Shown here piece by piece: positions 41,867-50,322 of a stretch of 64,000 nucleotides of DNA; the stretch's first letter is position 1; each line of letters opens with the position of its first letter. A program made the translations under genes and the position numbers. This stretch comes from Sporichthya polymorpha DSM 43042 (GTDB lineage: Bacteria > Actinomycetota > Actinomycetes > Sporichthyales > Sporichthyaceae), in NCBI RefSeq assembly GCF_000384115.1, contig NZ_KB913029.1:1398907-1462906 (forward strand), read 5' to 3'. Under the pieces are notes generated by a model that did no database searches, had not been told where the DNA came from, and saw only the letters and a list, made by a program, of their open reading frames with translations.

Positions 41867-43998
41867 GTCGGCACCTTCGTGGCGGCGTCGTAGTACCGGG
41901 CGCGGACGATCGTGCGGCCGCGGTAGGTGTAGCGCAGGAACCAGTCGTCGCCCCCGGCCTCCGGGGAGTCCGCCCAACGGAAAGATGCGAGCACCTCGGA
42001 GTCCCCGACCGCCCGCAGTGACGTCCACACCGTCGGCCGATGGATCTTCTCGAAGAAACGGGTGATCTCGGCCTTGCCGGTGATGAGCGGGCCGTCGTCG
42101 TCGCGGTCGGCCTGGGGAGCGAGCACCGCATCGTCGGCGAAGGCCGCCATGAAACCGGCGACGTCGCCGGCGTTCCAGACCTCGTCGACGCTGCGCCGCA
42201 GGTGCTCCACGGGGTCGAACCCATCCCCGGGTGTGCCCTCGTAGAGGCGGGCGATCTCCGTCGCGTACTTCTCCGCGATCGGCTTGCGCCGCAGCTTCGA
42301 GGTCGGCGTCAGCTCGTCCCCGCCCGGCATCCAGTCGACGCCCAGGACCAGGTGCCGCCGGATCTGCTCCGGGCGCGCCAGACGGGCGTTGGCGCGTTCG
42401 ACGCCCTCGGCGATCGCCTCGAGCACGGCGGGCTCGGCCGCCAGCGCCGCCGTCCCCGTGACGTCCAGCCCGGCCTTCTTCGCGAAGGCCGCGACACCGT
42501 CCGGGTCGAGCACGAGCAGCGCGACGTTGTAGGGCCGGTTGTCGCCGATGGCCACGGCGTGCCCGATCAGCTGACTGGCGCTCTTGAGCTCCGCCTCGAT
42601 GTTCGTCGGCGACATGTTCTTGCCGGTCGAGCTGATGATCAGCTCCTTCTTGCGGTCGACGATCGTGAGGTAGCCGTCCTCGTCGAGCGTGCCGACGTCG
42701 CCGGTGCGGTACCAACCGTCGGCGTCCATCGCCGCCGCGGTCTGGTCCGGCTCCCGGTAACCGCGCATGAGCAACCGGCCCCGCACGAGGACCTCGCCGT
42801 CCGGGTCCAGCCGCAGCTCCACGCCCGGAACGGGCAGGCCCACCGATCCGAGCTTGGGCGCCGACGGCGGGTTCGCGGTCGCGATCGGCAGCTCGGACAT
42901 GCCCCAGACCTCGCACACCGGCATACCGAGGGCGTGGAAGAACTCCAGCACCGGCACGGGGATCGGCGAGGCACCGACGACGAACTGCTCGGCCCGATCG
43001 AGACCGAGGGACGCGCGGACGGGCCCGAACACGGCCGCGTCGAGGCGCTCGTAAGCGGCCTGCAGCTCGGGATCGACCGAGCCGGCCCGGGCCGCGGCGG
43101 CGTACCGCAGCCCCACCTCGAGGGCGGCGTGCTGCTCCGGGGTGAACCCGGCGAGCAGGGCGGCCCGGAACTTCTCGTAGACGCGCGGCACCGCGACCCA
43201 GAAGGTCGGCCGCACGTCGACCAGGTGCGCGCCGAGCTCCTTGATGTCGGGAACACAGGTGATCGTGTGCCCGAAACACATGTGCTGGTACTGGCCGAGC
43301 AGCCGGTCGGCGATGTGCGCGGCGGGCAGCCAGGACAGGATCCGCCCGCCGGGCGTGATGTCGAAGACCTGGTGCAGGCCGGCCCACTCGGCCAGCAGCC
43401 CGCGGTGCGTCACCTGCACGCACTTGGGCGGACCGGTCGTGCCGGAGGTGTAGATCAGCGTGGCCAGGTCCTCCGGCTCCACCGCACGCCAGCGCTCCTC
43501 GAAGTCCGGCTCCGGACCGCCGCACTCGAGCTCGGCCAGGCTGCCCGGCCCGGTCGAGTCGACGACGACGACGTGCTCGAGCCCGGTGGCGTCGCGCAGG
43601 ACGTCCGCGGTGGCGGCGAACGCGGACTCGGTGATGAGGACCCGGGCCCCCGAGTCGCGCAGGATGTGCGCGAGCTGCTCCCGGGCCGCGGAGTTGTACA
43701 GGGAGAAGGGCACCGCGCCCAGGTGCATGATCGCCGCGTCGACGACGTGGAACTCCGGCCGGTTGCTCAGCAGGATCGCCACGGCTTCGCCGCGCCCGAC
43801 ACCGAGGCGGGACAGGCCGCCCGCGGCGGCGGCGACCCGGTCCGCGTACTGACGCCACGTCAGCGACACGGCGTCACCCTGAAGCCGGATGGCGACCTGG
43901 TTCCCGCGCTCGGCGGCGGTCACCTGGAAGGCCTCACACAGCGTCGCGGCCGACAGAGCCCGGATCTCCCGGGGCGCGTTGCCCACTCCCTTCGTCAT
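41863..43998 (-). CDS. Long-chain acyl-CoA synthetase fused to an NTF2-like domain
   Basis: 711 aa. Residues 1-600 are a FadD15-type AMP-binding ligase: LIYTSGTTGPPKCV, ILSWLPAAHIADRL, WGMSELPIATANPP, WYRTGDVGTLDEDGYLTIVD, SSTGKNMSPTNIEAE, LTPTSKLRRKPI. Residues about 605-711 form a SnoaL/NTF2-like domain (RRSVDEVWNAGDVAGFMAAF, KAEITRFFEKIHRPT). FadD15-type ligases normally end near residue 600, so the tail is an extra domain. ATG at 43998 has AGGAG 5 nt upstream. A free NTF2-like protein is encoded immediately upstream. Confidence 0.88.
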   Translation of the reverse strand: MTKGVGNAPREIRALSAATLCEAFQVTAAERGNQVAIRLQGDAVSLTWRQYADRVAAAAGGLSRLGVGRGEAVAILLSNRPEFHVVDAAIMHLGAVPFSLYNSAAREQLAHILRDSGARVLITESAFAATADVLRDATGLEHVVVVDSTGPGSLAELECGGPEPDFEERWRAVEPEDLATLIYTSGTTGPPKCVQVTHRGLLAEWAGLHQVFDITPGGRILSWLPAAHIADRLLGQYQHMCFGHTITCVPDIKELGAHLVDVRPTFWVAVPRVYEKFRAALLAGFTPEQHAALEVGLRYAAAARAGSVDPELQAAYERLDAAVFGPVRASLGLDRAEQFVVGASPIPVPVLEFFHALGMPVCEVWGMSELPIATANPPSAPKLGSVGLPVPGVELRLDPDGEVLVRGRLLMRGYREPDQTAAAMDADGWYRTGDVGTLDEDGYLTIVDRKKELIISSTGKNMSPTNIEAELKSASQLIGHAVAIGDNRPYNVALLVLDPDGVAAFAKKAGLDVTGTAALAAEPAVLEAIAEGVERANARLARPEQIRRHLVLGVDWMPGGDELTPTSKLRRKPIAEKYATEIARLYEGTPGDGFDPVEHLRRSVDEVWNAGDVAGFMAAFADDAVLAPQADRDDDGPLITGKAEITRFFEKIHRPTVWTSLRAVGDSEVLASFRWADSPEAGGDDWFLRYTYRGRTIVRARYYDAATKVPT

Positions 43999-44000
43999 GA

Positions 44001-44423
44001 CTACTCCTGAAGCCCGGTCGCGTCCCAGAACTCCTCGAAGTTCCGTGGACAAACCTCGGCCATCCGGTAGATCTTCCCGTCCTTGAACCGGACGAGGATT
44101 CCGATCTCCGTGTCGAGCTCGTTCTCGCCGTACTTGCGGTAGACCCGGTTGACGGTGGAGACGATGTCGTCACCGATCGGGGTCGCGGACACGACCTCGT
44201 CACGCACGCCGTCGAGCTTCCCGACGACGCCGAAGGCGGCGAGGGCGTCGGACTTGGTCAGGATCCGCTGGTTGCCGCCGTGCAGCGTCCAGGTGCAGAT
44301 CGTGATGTCGTCGTGCCAGAGGTCGAGCATGACGCTGAAGTCGCCCTTGGCGGCGGCCTCGTAGGCGCCGACGATCGCGTCGATGTTCGCTTGCTGAGTC
44401 GGAGTAACCGAAACGGTGGTCAC
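44001..44423 (-). CDS. NTF2-like / SnoaL-type protein, first gene of the lipid operon
   Basis: 140 aa: IDAIVGAYEAAAKGDFSVML, DLWHDDITICTWTLHGGNQR, then IGILVRFKDGKIYRMAEVCP. GTG start with AAAGGAGAG upstream. Only 2 bp separate it from the ligase-NTF2 fusion. It could isomerise, hydrate or bind the acid that the ligase activates. The frame stays open to 44726 but that region lacks a ribosome binding site. Confidence 0.75.
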   Translation of the reverse strand: MTTVSVTPTQQANIDAIVGAYEAAAKGDFSVMLDLWHDDITICTWTLHGGNQRILTKSDALAAFGVVGKLDGVRDEVVSATPIGDDIVSTVNRVYRKYGENELDTEIGILVRFKDGKIYRMAEVCPRNFEEFWDATGLQE

Positions 44424-44849
44424 GACTCTCCTTTCGGGGAGCGATTCGAGGGAAGGGCCGGGGGGCGGCGCCAGGGAGAAGGCGAGGACAGGCAGCGGAA
44501 TCACCGTCGAGCTCCTCTCGGGACCGACATCCACGTCCCTGATGTGGTGTCGCAGCAGCACATTGCTCGACGGCCGGAGGTCGCCAACAGCGTGGAGACC
44601 CGTGAGCGGCGCGGGCGGGTGGCACGGCCCACCCGGCACCGGAATCACCCCTCCCACCTGGGCATTTGTGGTCGCCAACACCACCCGCACCCGGGGGTCA
44701 GCGCAGATGTGCCCGGTTGACCCCACCCCCGGGACCCGGCGCGACGACCAGCGCCGATCCCTTGACCCCTACGCCGGACGGGCCAAGACTGACCCTTCAC
44801 AACCTGGGCACGCCGTACCGGGCGTACCGACGGGAGGGCGACGCGCGTC
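44424..44849. promoter_or_regulatory. Divergent intergenic region between lipid operon and LuxR-type gene
   Basis: 426 bp. I see no gene, tRNA or clear palindrome here, only short overlapping open frames without ribosome binding sites. It must hold the promoters of both flanking units. Confidence 0.45.
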
Positions 44850-47459
44850 GTGGACACCGACCTCTGGCACGAAATCCGGGACCGCCACGCGGGCGGTTCG
44901 GCGATCAAGGCGATCGCGCGCGACCTCGGCATCGCTCGCAACACGGTCCGGCGGGCGCTGGCGTGCGACTCGCCCCCGGTGCGGTCGGCGCGGGCGGCGA
45001 CCGGCTCGATCGCGGACCGGTTCGAGCCGCTGATCCTCGCCGAACTCGCGACCGACCCTGATCTGACGGTCAGTGAGATCGCCGCGCGCATCGGCTGGAC
45101 GCGCTCGGCCACGGTGCTGAAGGACCGGGTGCGCGCCCTGCGGCCCGTCGCGAATCGACTCGACGGCGCCGAGGCACCCGTGCCGCACGGTCTGCCGATC
45201 GATCTCACGACGTTCGTGGGACGCGAACCGGAGATCTCCGGGGTCTGCGCCGCGCTCCGCTCCGGCCGGCTGGTGACGCTCACCGGCCCGGGCGGCGTGG
45301 GCAAGACCCGGGTCGCGACCCGCGCGGCGGCCGAGGCGGCGCCCTGGTTCGCCAACGGAGTACACCTGATCGAACTCGCCGCACTGCGGGAGGAGCGACT
45401 CCTCGCGCAGACGCTCGTCGACGGTCTCGGGCTCGCCGACCGGGGCGGGACGGTCGACCCGCTGTGCGCGCTGGCCGAGTACGTGCGCGAGAAGCAGATG
45501 CTGCTCGTCCTCGACAACTGCGAGCACCTGCGGGAGACCGCCGCGGAACTCGTGACGTCGATGCTCCACGAGTCCCCCGGCCTGCGGGTGCTCACCACCA
45601 GCCGGCAGGCGCTGGGCGTCCCCGGCGAGCGCATCGTCGCGGTGCCCCCGCTCCCGCTCCCGGAGCTCGGTCCGGGTGCGACCGGGCCCGAGTCCGCGGC
45701 CGTCGAGCTGTTCTGCGACCGCGCCGCCGCGGTCGTACCCGACTTCGCGCTCACGCCGAAGAACCGGGCGGACGTGGTCGCGCTGTGCCGGCAGCTGGAC
45801 GGGCTCCCGCTGGCGATCGAGTTGGCGGCCGCCCGGCTCCGGGTGCTCTCGCTGCGGGACCTGCTGGCCCGCCTCGAAGGGCACCTGGGCCTGCTGGCCG
45901 ACCGGGGCCGCGCCACGGACGAGCGGCACCGGACGATCGAGGCCACGATGGCCTGGAGCTTCGACCTGTGTTCCCCGGCCGAGCAGGCGCTGTGGTCGCG
46001 GGCCGCGGTCTTCGCCGGCTCGTTCGACCTGGACGCGGCGATCAAGGTCTGCGCCGACGACCAGCTGCCGCCGGACTCCGTCCTCGATCACGTCGCCGCG
46101 CTGGTCGACAAGTCGATTCTGCTCTCCGAGGATTCCGAGGGCAGCGTCCGGTTCCGGATGCTGGAGACCGTGCGCCAGTTCGGCCTCCAGCAGTTGACGG
46201 AGGATCAGCTCCGCTGCCTACGCAGCCGGCACTGCCGGTGGTACGCCGACCTGACCGCGCGGCTGGCCCGGGAGTGGTTCGGACCCGACCAGTCGCTCTG
46301 GCGGAGCCGGATGCGCCGCGAGCACGCCAACCTGCGCACGGCGGCCGAGTTCGGCGTGGCCGAACCGAGCTGTGGCGACACCGCCCTGCGCCTGCTCGGT
46401 GTCCCCTGGTTCCTCTGGGCCGTGCCCTTCTCGCTCATCGAGCACCGGCACTGGCTCGACCGACTGCTGGCGGCGACCGACCCCGACTCGGCGGGGCGGG
46501 CACCGGCCCTGGCGACCGCGGGCATCGTCGCGGCCCTCCAGGGTGACCACGAGTCCGCCCAGGCCCGGCTCGACGAGGCCGACCGCGCGCTGGCCCGGCG
46601 TCCGGACCCGGTCTGGGCCACGTTCACCGAGCACGTCCGCGGTATGTCCACGTTCTTCCGGGGCGACCTCGACTCGGCCCTCACCCTGCTGGCGTCCGTC
46701 GCCGACCGCTACCGGACCACCGGCGCGCCGGCCTCGATGCCCGCCGCCCTCGCCGTGCACCTCGGCCTGCTGCACCTGATGCGGGGAGAACTCGACGACG
46801 CCGACGCCGCCCTGGATCCCGCGTACGAGCAGTGCGTCGCGCACGGCGAGCTGTGGTTCCGGTCCTACGTCATGGACACGCGCGGTTTCGTCGCGCTGGC
46901 CCGCAACGACCTGGCGACCGCCGCCCGCTGCGCCAAGGAGGCCCTCGCGCTCAACGAGGGTTTCGACGACACCATCGGCCTCAGCCTCAGCCTCGACCTC
47001 CTCGCCTGGACCGAGGCGTCCGACGGTCAGTCGGAGCGCGCGGCGGTCCTGCTCGGTTCGGCGTCCGCGATGTGGCGGTCGTTCGGCCATCAGCTGTACG
47101 GGTCGTCCGACTGGCAGGCCCGTCGCGAGGAGTACGAGCGGCGGGCCCGGATCGACCTCGGCGCCCCGGCCTACGAGATGGCGCACCGGCACGGCGCGAG
47201 CCTCAACCGCGGGGAGGTGCTGCGCTACGCCCTCCACCGCGTCCGGCCGGCCCGGCTGCCCGCCACGGTCAGCGTCCTGACCCCACGGGAACTCGAGGTG
47301 GCGCGCTACGTCGCCCGTGGGGCCTCGAACCGTGAGATCGCGGACGCCCTGGTGCTCTCGCCGCGGACCGTGGAGGGTCACATCGGCCGGATCCTGACCA
47401 AGCTGGACTTCACCAGCCGGATTCAGCTCGCAGTCTGGGTCGAGCGCCACGCCCCCTGA
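44850..47459 (+). CDS. Large LuxR-type ATPase regulator with N-terminal IS21-type HTH
   Basis: 869 aa. Residues 1-45 carry an HTH like that of IS21 IstA transposases ([20 protein letters not shown]), followed by a second helical DNA-binding-like segment (LTVSEIAARIGWTRSATVLK). Residues about 120-430 are an NB-ARC-type ATPase: FVGREPEI, P-loop TGPGGVGKT, LLVLDNCEHL, GLPLAIELAAARL. A TPR-like region follows, and residues 806-869 are a LuxR HTH (LTPRELEVARYVARGASNRE, SPRTVEGHIGRILTKLDF). GTG start. Such regulators oligomerise on ligand binding. The 3' end overlaps the convergent NTF2-like gene by 37 nt. Likely controls the adjacent lipid operon or cluster C. Confidence 0.88.
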   Translation: MDTDLWHEIRDRHAGGSAIKAIARDLGIARNTVRRALACDSPPVRSARAATGSIADRFEPLILAELATDPDLTVSEIAARIGWTRSATVLKDRVRALRPVANRLDGAEAPVPHGLPIDLTTFVGREPEISGVCAALRSGRLVTLTGPGGVGKTRVATRAAAEAAPWFANGVHLIELAALREERLLAQTLVDGLGLADRGGTVDPLCALAEYVREKQMLLVLDNCEHLRETAAELVTSMLHESPGLRVLTTSRQALGVPGERIVAVPPLPLPELGPGATGPESAAVELFCDRAAAVVPDFALTPKNRADVVALCRQLDGLPLAIELAAARLRVLSLRDLLARLEGHLGLLADRGRATDERHRTIEATMAWSFDLCSPAEQALWSRAAVFAGSFDLDAAIKVCADDQLPPDSVLDHVAALVDKSILLSEDSEGSVRFRMLETVRQFGLQQLTEDQLRCLRSRHCRWYADLTARLAREWFGPDQSLWRSRMRREHANLRTAAEFGVAEPSCGDTALRLLGVPWFLWAVPFSLIEHRHWLDRLLAATDPDSAGRAPALATAGIVAALQGDHESAQARLDEADRALARRPDPVWATFTEHVRGMSTFFRGDLDSALTLLASVADRYRTTGAPASMPAALAVHLGLLHLMRGELDDADAALDPAYEQCVAHGELWFRSYVMDTRGFVALARNDLATAARCAKEALALNEGFDDTIGLSLSLDLLAWTEASDGQSERAAVLLGSASAMWRSFGHQLYGSSDWQARREEYERRARIDLGAPAYEMAHRHGASLNRGEVLRYALHRVRPARLPATVSVLTPRELEVARYVARGASNREIADALVLSPRTVEGHIGRILTKLDFTSRIQLAVWVERHAP

Positions 47460-47923
47460 GCCAGCGAGAGCACGTAGGCTCCCCCGCGCTTCGTCCCGCG
47501 CGGGGGAATCGAGCCCATCTGCTCCAGCATGCGCACGATGTCGTACGCGGCCCGGTACTCGGCGAGCAACCCGTCCTGGAAGCGCAGGAAGATGTCGCAG
47601 CCACCGCTCTCGTACCGCCCGGAGCCACCGAGCTTCGGCGGCGCGCTGCCGGTCTGTCGGTAGAACACCACCCCCTGCCGGCCGTCGGCGGAGAAGAAGC
47701 GCTGTCGTTCGGCGAACCGGACGTCGGGCATCGCCTCCCAGATCGCGTCGGTGTACGTCCGCAACTCGTCACGGCCGCGGACGACATCGGGCCAGAACGT
47801 GCGGTCGTCCCACACGATCTCGGGGTGCGTGATGTCGAGCACCCGCTGGGTGTCGTGGGAGTTCCACGCGGACATCCACCGGTCCGCGTAGTCGTTCAGG
47901 AACGCCAACCGGTCGTCGCTCAC
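47423..47923 (-). CDS. NTF2-like / SnoaL-type protein
   Basis: 166 aa: LNDYADRWMSAWNSHDTQRV, LDITHPEIVWDDRTFWPDVV, ELRTYTDAIWEAMPDVRF. A polyketide-cyclase/SnoaL-like fold. GTG at 47923 overlaps the LLM gene stop (GTGA) and has GGAG upstream. Last gene of the cluster C transcription unit; its tail is antisense to the LuxR-type gene's end. Could isomerise or hydrolyse the product of the two flavoenzymes. Confidence 0.75.
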   Translation of the reverse strand: MSDDRLAFLNDYADRWMSAWNSHDTQRVLDITHPEIVWDDRTFWPDVVRGRDELRTYTDAIWEAMPDVRFAERQRFFSADGRQGVVFYRQTGSAPPKLGGSGRYESGGCDIFLRFQDGLLAEYRAAYDIVRMLEQMGSIPPRGTKRGGAYVLSLAQGAWRSTQTAS

Positions 47924-48933
47924 GCCTTCTCCTCCGCGGGGGCGAGCCGGCTCCGCAGCTCCGGCAGGATCTTGGCGCTGATGTACTCCAGCCGTTCGTT
48001 GGCGCTCGCGCTCGGTTCGCCCGGCAGGAACCCGAAGAAGTGCAGGTCCTGGATCTGGGGGAACTGCTCGACGAGCCCCACGATCTCCTCGATCGCCCTG
48101 GTGCCCTCGACGCACTGCCAGAGTCCGCCTCCCAGCAGCTCGTCCCGGTGGTTGAAGCGGGAGGGGAAGGCGCCCCAGTCCGCGTAGGTGTTCATCATGT
48201 AGAGCGCGTGGTCCCCGACCCGGGCCCACTCGCGTTCGGGGTCGTCCGCGATGACCAGCCAGACCGGCATCCCCTCGATCACTCCGTCGGTCGGCGCCAT
48301 CCCGGCTCGGGCGAGACCGGCCGCGTACTCCTCGAGGTTGGAGGGCCACGCCCCCATGAACCCGTCGCCGAGCGCGATCGCCCGGTCGATGGCGGCCGGC
48401 GCCATCCCGCCCAGGCCGATGCGCGGCGGAGTCGTTGGCACCGGCGTCACCTTGGCGTCCTTGAGCTGGAACCGGCGGCCGTCGTAGGAGAAGGTCTCAC
48501 CGGTGAAGGCCCGACGCAGGATCTCCACCGTCTCGGTCACGAGGCTGGGCCGGTTCCGCGGGTTGACCCCGAAGGCGTCGAACTCCCGCTGGACGTACCC
48601 GCCGCCGAGGCCGAGGGTGAATCGCCCCTCGGTGAGCATCGCGACGGTGGCGGCGTCCTCGGCGAGCCGGAGCGGGTGCCCGAACGGCGCGACCGCGAGG
48701 TCCGTCCCGTAGTGCAAGCCAGGCGCCCGCTGGGACAGCGCACCGATCATCGGCAACGGCGAGGGAAGGTAACCGTCGTCGGTGCAGTGATGCTCCGTCA
48801 GCCAGATCGACTCGTACCCCCAGTCCCGCAGCAGGTCGACCTGATCGAGCACCTCCTGGTACCGCTGCTCGAACGTTTGGCCGACCCGGTTGGGGTCGCG
48901 CCGGAAGTCGTAGTACACGCCGAACTGCACCAT
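47920..48933 (-). CDS. LLM class flavin-dependent oxidoreductase
   Basis: 337 aa luciferase-like TIM barrel: MVQFGVYYDFRRDP, YESIWLTEHHCTDDGYLPSP, GTDLAVAPFGHPLRLAEDAA, GRFTLGLGGGYVQREFDAFG. Uses FMNH2 or F420H2 to oxidise a substrate with O2 or to reduce it. It lies downstream of an HsaA-like protein and the cluster C importer, suggesting an oxygenative start to degradation. The cofactor cannot be decided from sequence. Confidence 0.9.
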   Translation of the reverse strand: MVQFGVYYDFRRDPNRVGQTFEQRYQEVLDQVDLLRDWGYESIWLTEHHCTDDGYLPSPLPMIGALSQRAPGLHYGTDLAVAPFGHPLRLAEDAATVAMLTEGRFTLGLGGGYVQREFDAFGVNPRNRPSLVTETVEILRRAFTGETFSYDGRRFQLKDAKVTPVPTTPPRIGLGGMAPAAIDRAIALGDGFMGAWPSNLEEYAAGLARAGMAPTDGVIEGMPVWLVIADDPEREWARVGDHALYMMNTYADWGAFPSRFNHRDELLGGGLWQCVEGTRAIEEIVGLVEQFPQIQDLHFFGFLPGEPSASANERLEYISAKILPELRSRLAPAEEKA

Positions 48934-49039
48934 GAGAGAGCATCCTTACCGGACGAGAGAGCGGATGTTCGCCCGACCACGGAGGGCAGGAGTGGGGGCG
49001 GGGCCGCTCCGTACGTCGACGGAGCCGGCCCCGCGAGGA

Positions 49040-50230
49040 TCAGCGGACGCGCCCCTGGCCGTACGTCGTCATGATCGGACCGGCGGCGTCGACCATCGTC
49101 ATCGGGTCGACGAGCAGGTGCTGGGTCGCGATCGCGGCGTCGCGGGTGGCGCGGCCGAGCGCGGTCGGGTTGCGGAAGGACTGGCTGCCGCCCCAGCGGT
49201 GCGCGAAGTTCGTCACGGTCGCGGCCACCTCCTGGACCCAGGTGATCGCCTGGCGGAGCCGCGCCATCTGAAGCTCCGTCACGGCGTTGCCCTCGTTGAT
49301 CCAGTCCTCGGCCTCGCGGTAGACCTCGTAGACGTACGCCCGGGCGGCGCGGTACAGCGCCTCCGCCCTGGCGAACTCCAGCCGGAACAGGTCGGAGTCG
49401 CCGACGACGGTCGGGTAGCCGAGGCGACCCTTCACCGTCGCGACCATGACGATCTCGTCGAGCGCCCGGCGCGCGATGCCGAGCGCGACCGGGGCGTGGC
49501 CGCCGACACCGATGCCGACGAGCCCGAACCGGTAGACCGGCTCCGGCCGGACCGGGGTGGTCGAGAACGTGTTGAAGGCGTGCCGCTCCGGGATGAAGAC
49601 CTCGGTCAGGCCGTAGTCGTAGGACCCCGTGCCGACCAGGCCCCAGACGTTCCAGTTGCCCCGGAACTCCACCTTGTCCCGCGGGACGAAGGCGGTCCGG
49701 ACCACCGGCTGGCCGTCGTCGCCGGTCTCCGGGTTGCCGTCGGCATCGTGAACGACGAAGCCGGCGCCGATCCACGAGGCGTGGGCCGAGCCGCTCGCGA
49801 ACTGGTAGTTGCCGGTCACCAGGTAACCGCCGTCGACGCGCTTGCCCTTCCCGGTCGGCAGGATCATGCCGGCGGTGATGCCCGGCAGCTCGCGGTCCCC
49901 GAAGATCTCGCGGGCGCCGTCGTCGGCGAGGAAGCCGGCCGCGAGCGAGGTGCTCAGGCTGTTGGCCATGAAGGCCCAGCCGGTCGAGCCGTCGGCGCGG
50001 GACAGCTCCTCGATCACCTCGAGGCTCTGCACCAGCGACAGGCCCTCCCCGTTGAGCTCCTCGGGCACCAGCATCCAGAACAGGCGCTCCTCCACCAGCG
50101 CGTCGTAGACGGGCTTGGTGATGGTGGCCTGGTCCTCGATGTCGTTGGCTTCGATCTCGACGACCTCGGCGACGCGGCGGGCGCGCTCGAGGTGATCCTG
50201 ACGGGTCTTCGGTTCCATGGTCGCGGTCAT
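49040..50230 (-). CDS. Acyl-CoA-dehydrogenase-fold flavoprotein, HsaA-like monooxygenase type
   Basis: 396 aa. FMNH2-type group D monooxygenase or acyl-CoA dehydrogenase: RLFWMLVPEELNGEGLSLVQ, SRADGSTGWAFMANS, GSAHASWIGAGFVV, NFAHRWGGSQSFRNPTALGR. The catalytic Glu of true dehydrogenases is not evident, and the HRWGGSQSF-type end resembles HsaA/flavin-dependent hydroxylases. GGAGG precedes the ATG at 50230. Located 92 bp after the anchored-protein gene of cluster C; such enzymes hydroxylate ring compounds with a partner reductase. Confidence 0.85.
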   Translation of the reverse strand: MTATMEPKTRQDHLERARRVAEVVEIEANDIEDQATITKPVYDALVEERLFWMLVPEELNGEGLSLVQSLEVIEELSRADGSTGWAFMANSLSTSLAAGFLADDGAREIFGDRELPGITAGMILPTGKGKRVDGGYLVTGNYQFASGSAHASWIGAGFVVHDADGNPETGDDGQPVVRTAFVPRDKVEFRGNWNVWGLVGTGSYDYGLTEVFIPERHAFNTFSTTPVRPEPVYRFGLVGIGVGGHAPVALGIARRALDEIVMVATVKGRLGYPTVVGDSDLFRLEFARAEALYRAARAYVYEVYREAEDWINEGNAVTELQMARLRQAITWVQEVAATVTNFAHRWGGSQSFRNPTALGRATRDAAIATQHLLVDPMTMVDAAGPIMTTYGQGRVR

Positions 50231-50322
50231 GATGTGCCTCCTGCTAGCGGGAACGGACTGTGGTCTGTGGTTGGGCGGACGCTGAGCCGGCGTCGGCGCT
50301 GACGTCGGGAGAACGGCTTCGG

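Noticed and set aside
41264-43858. 864-aa minus-strand open frame running through ligase and FMN reductase genes
   Set aside because: Only its 3' end is the FMN reductase; the rest is an alternative frame of the ligase gene without coding-like composition.
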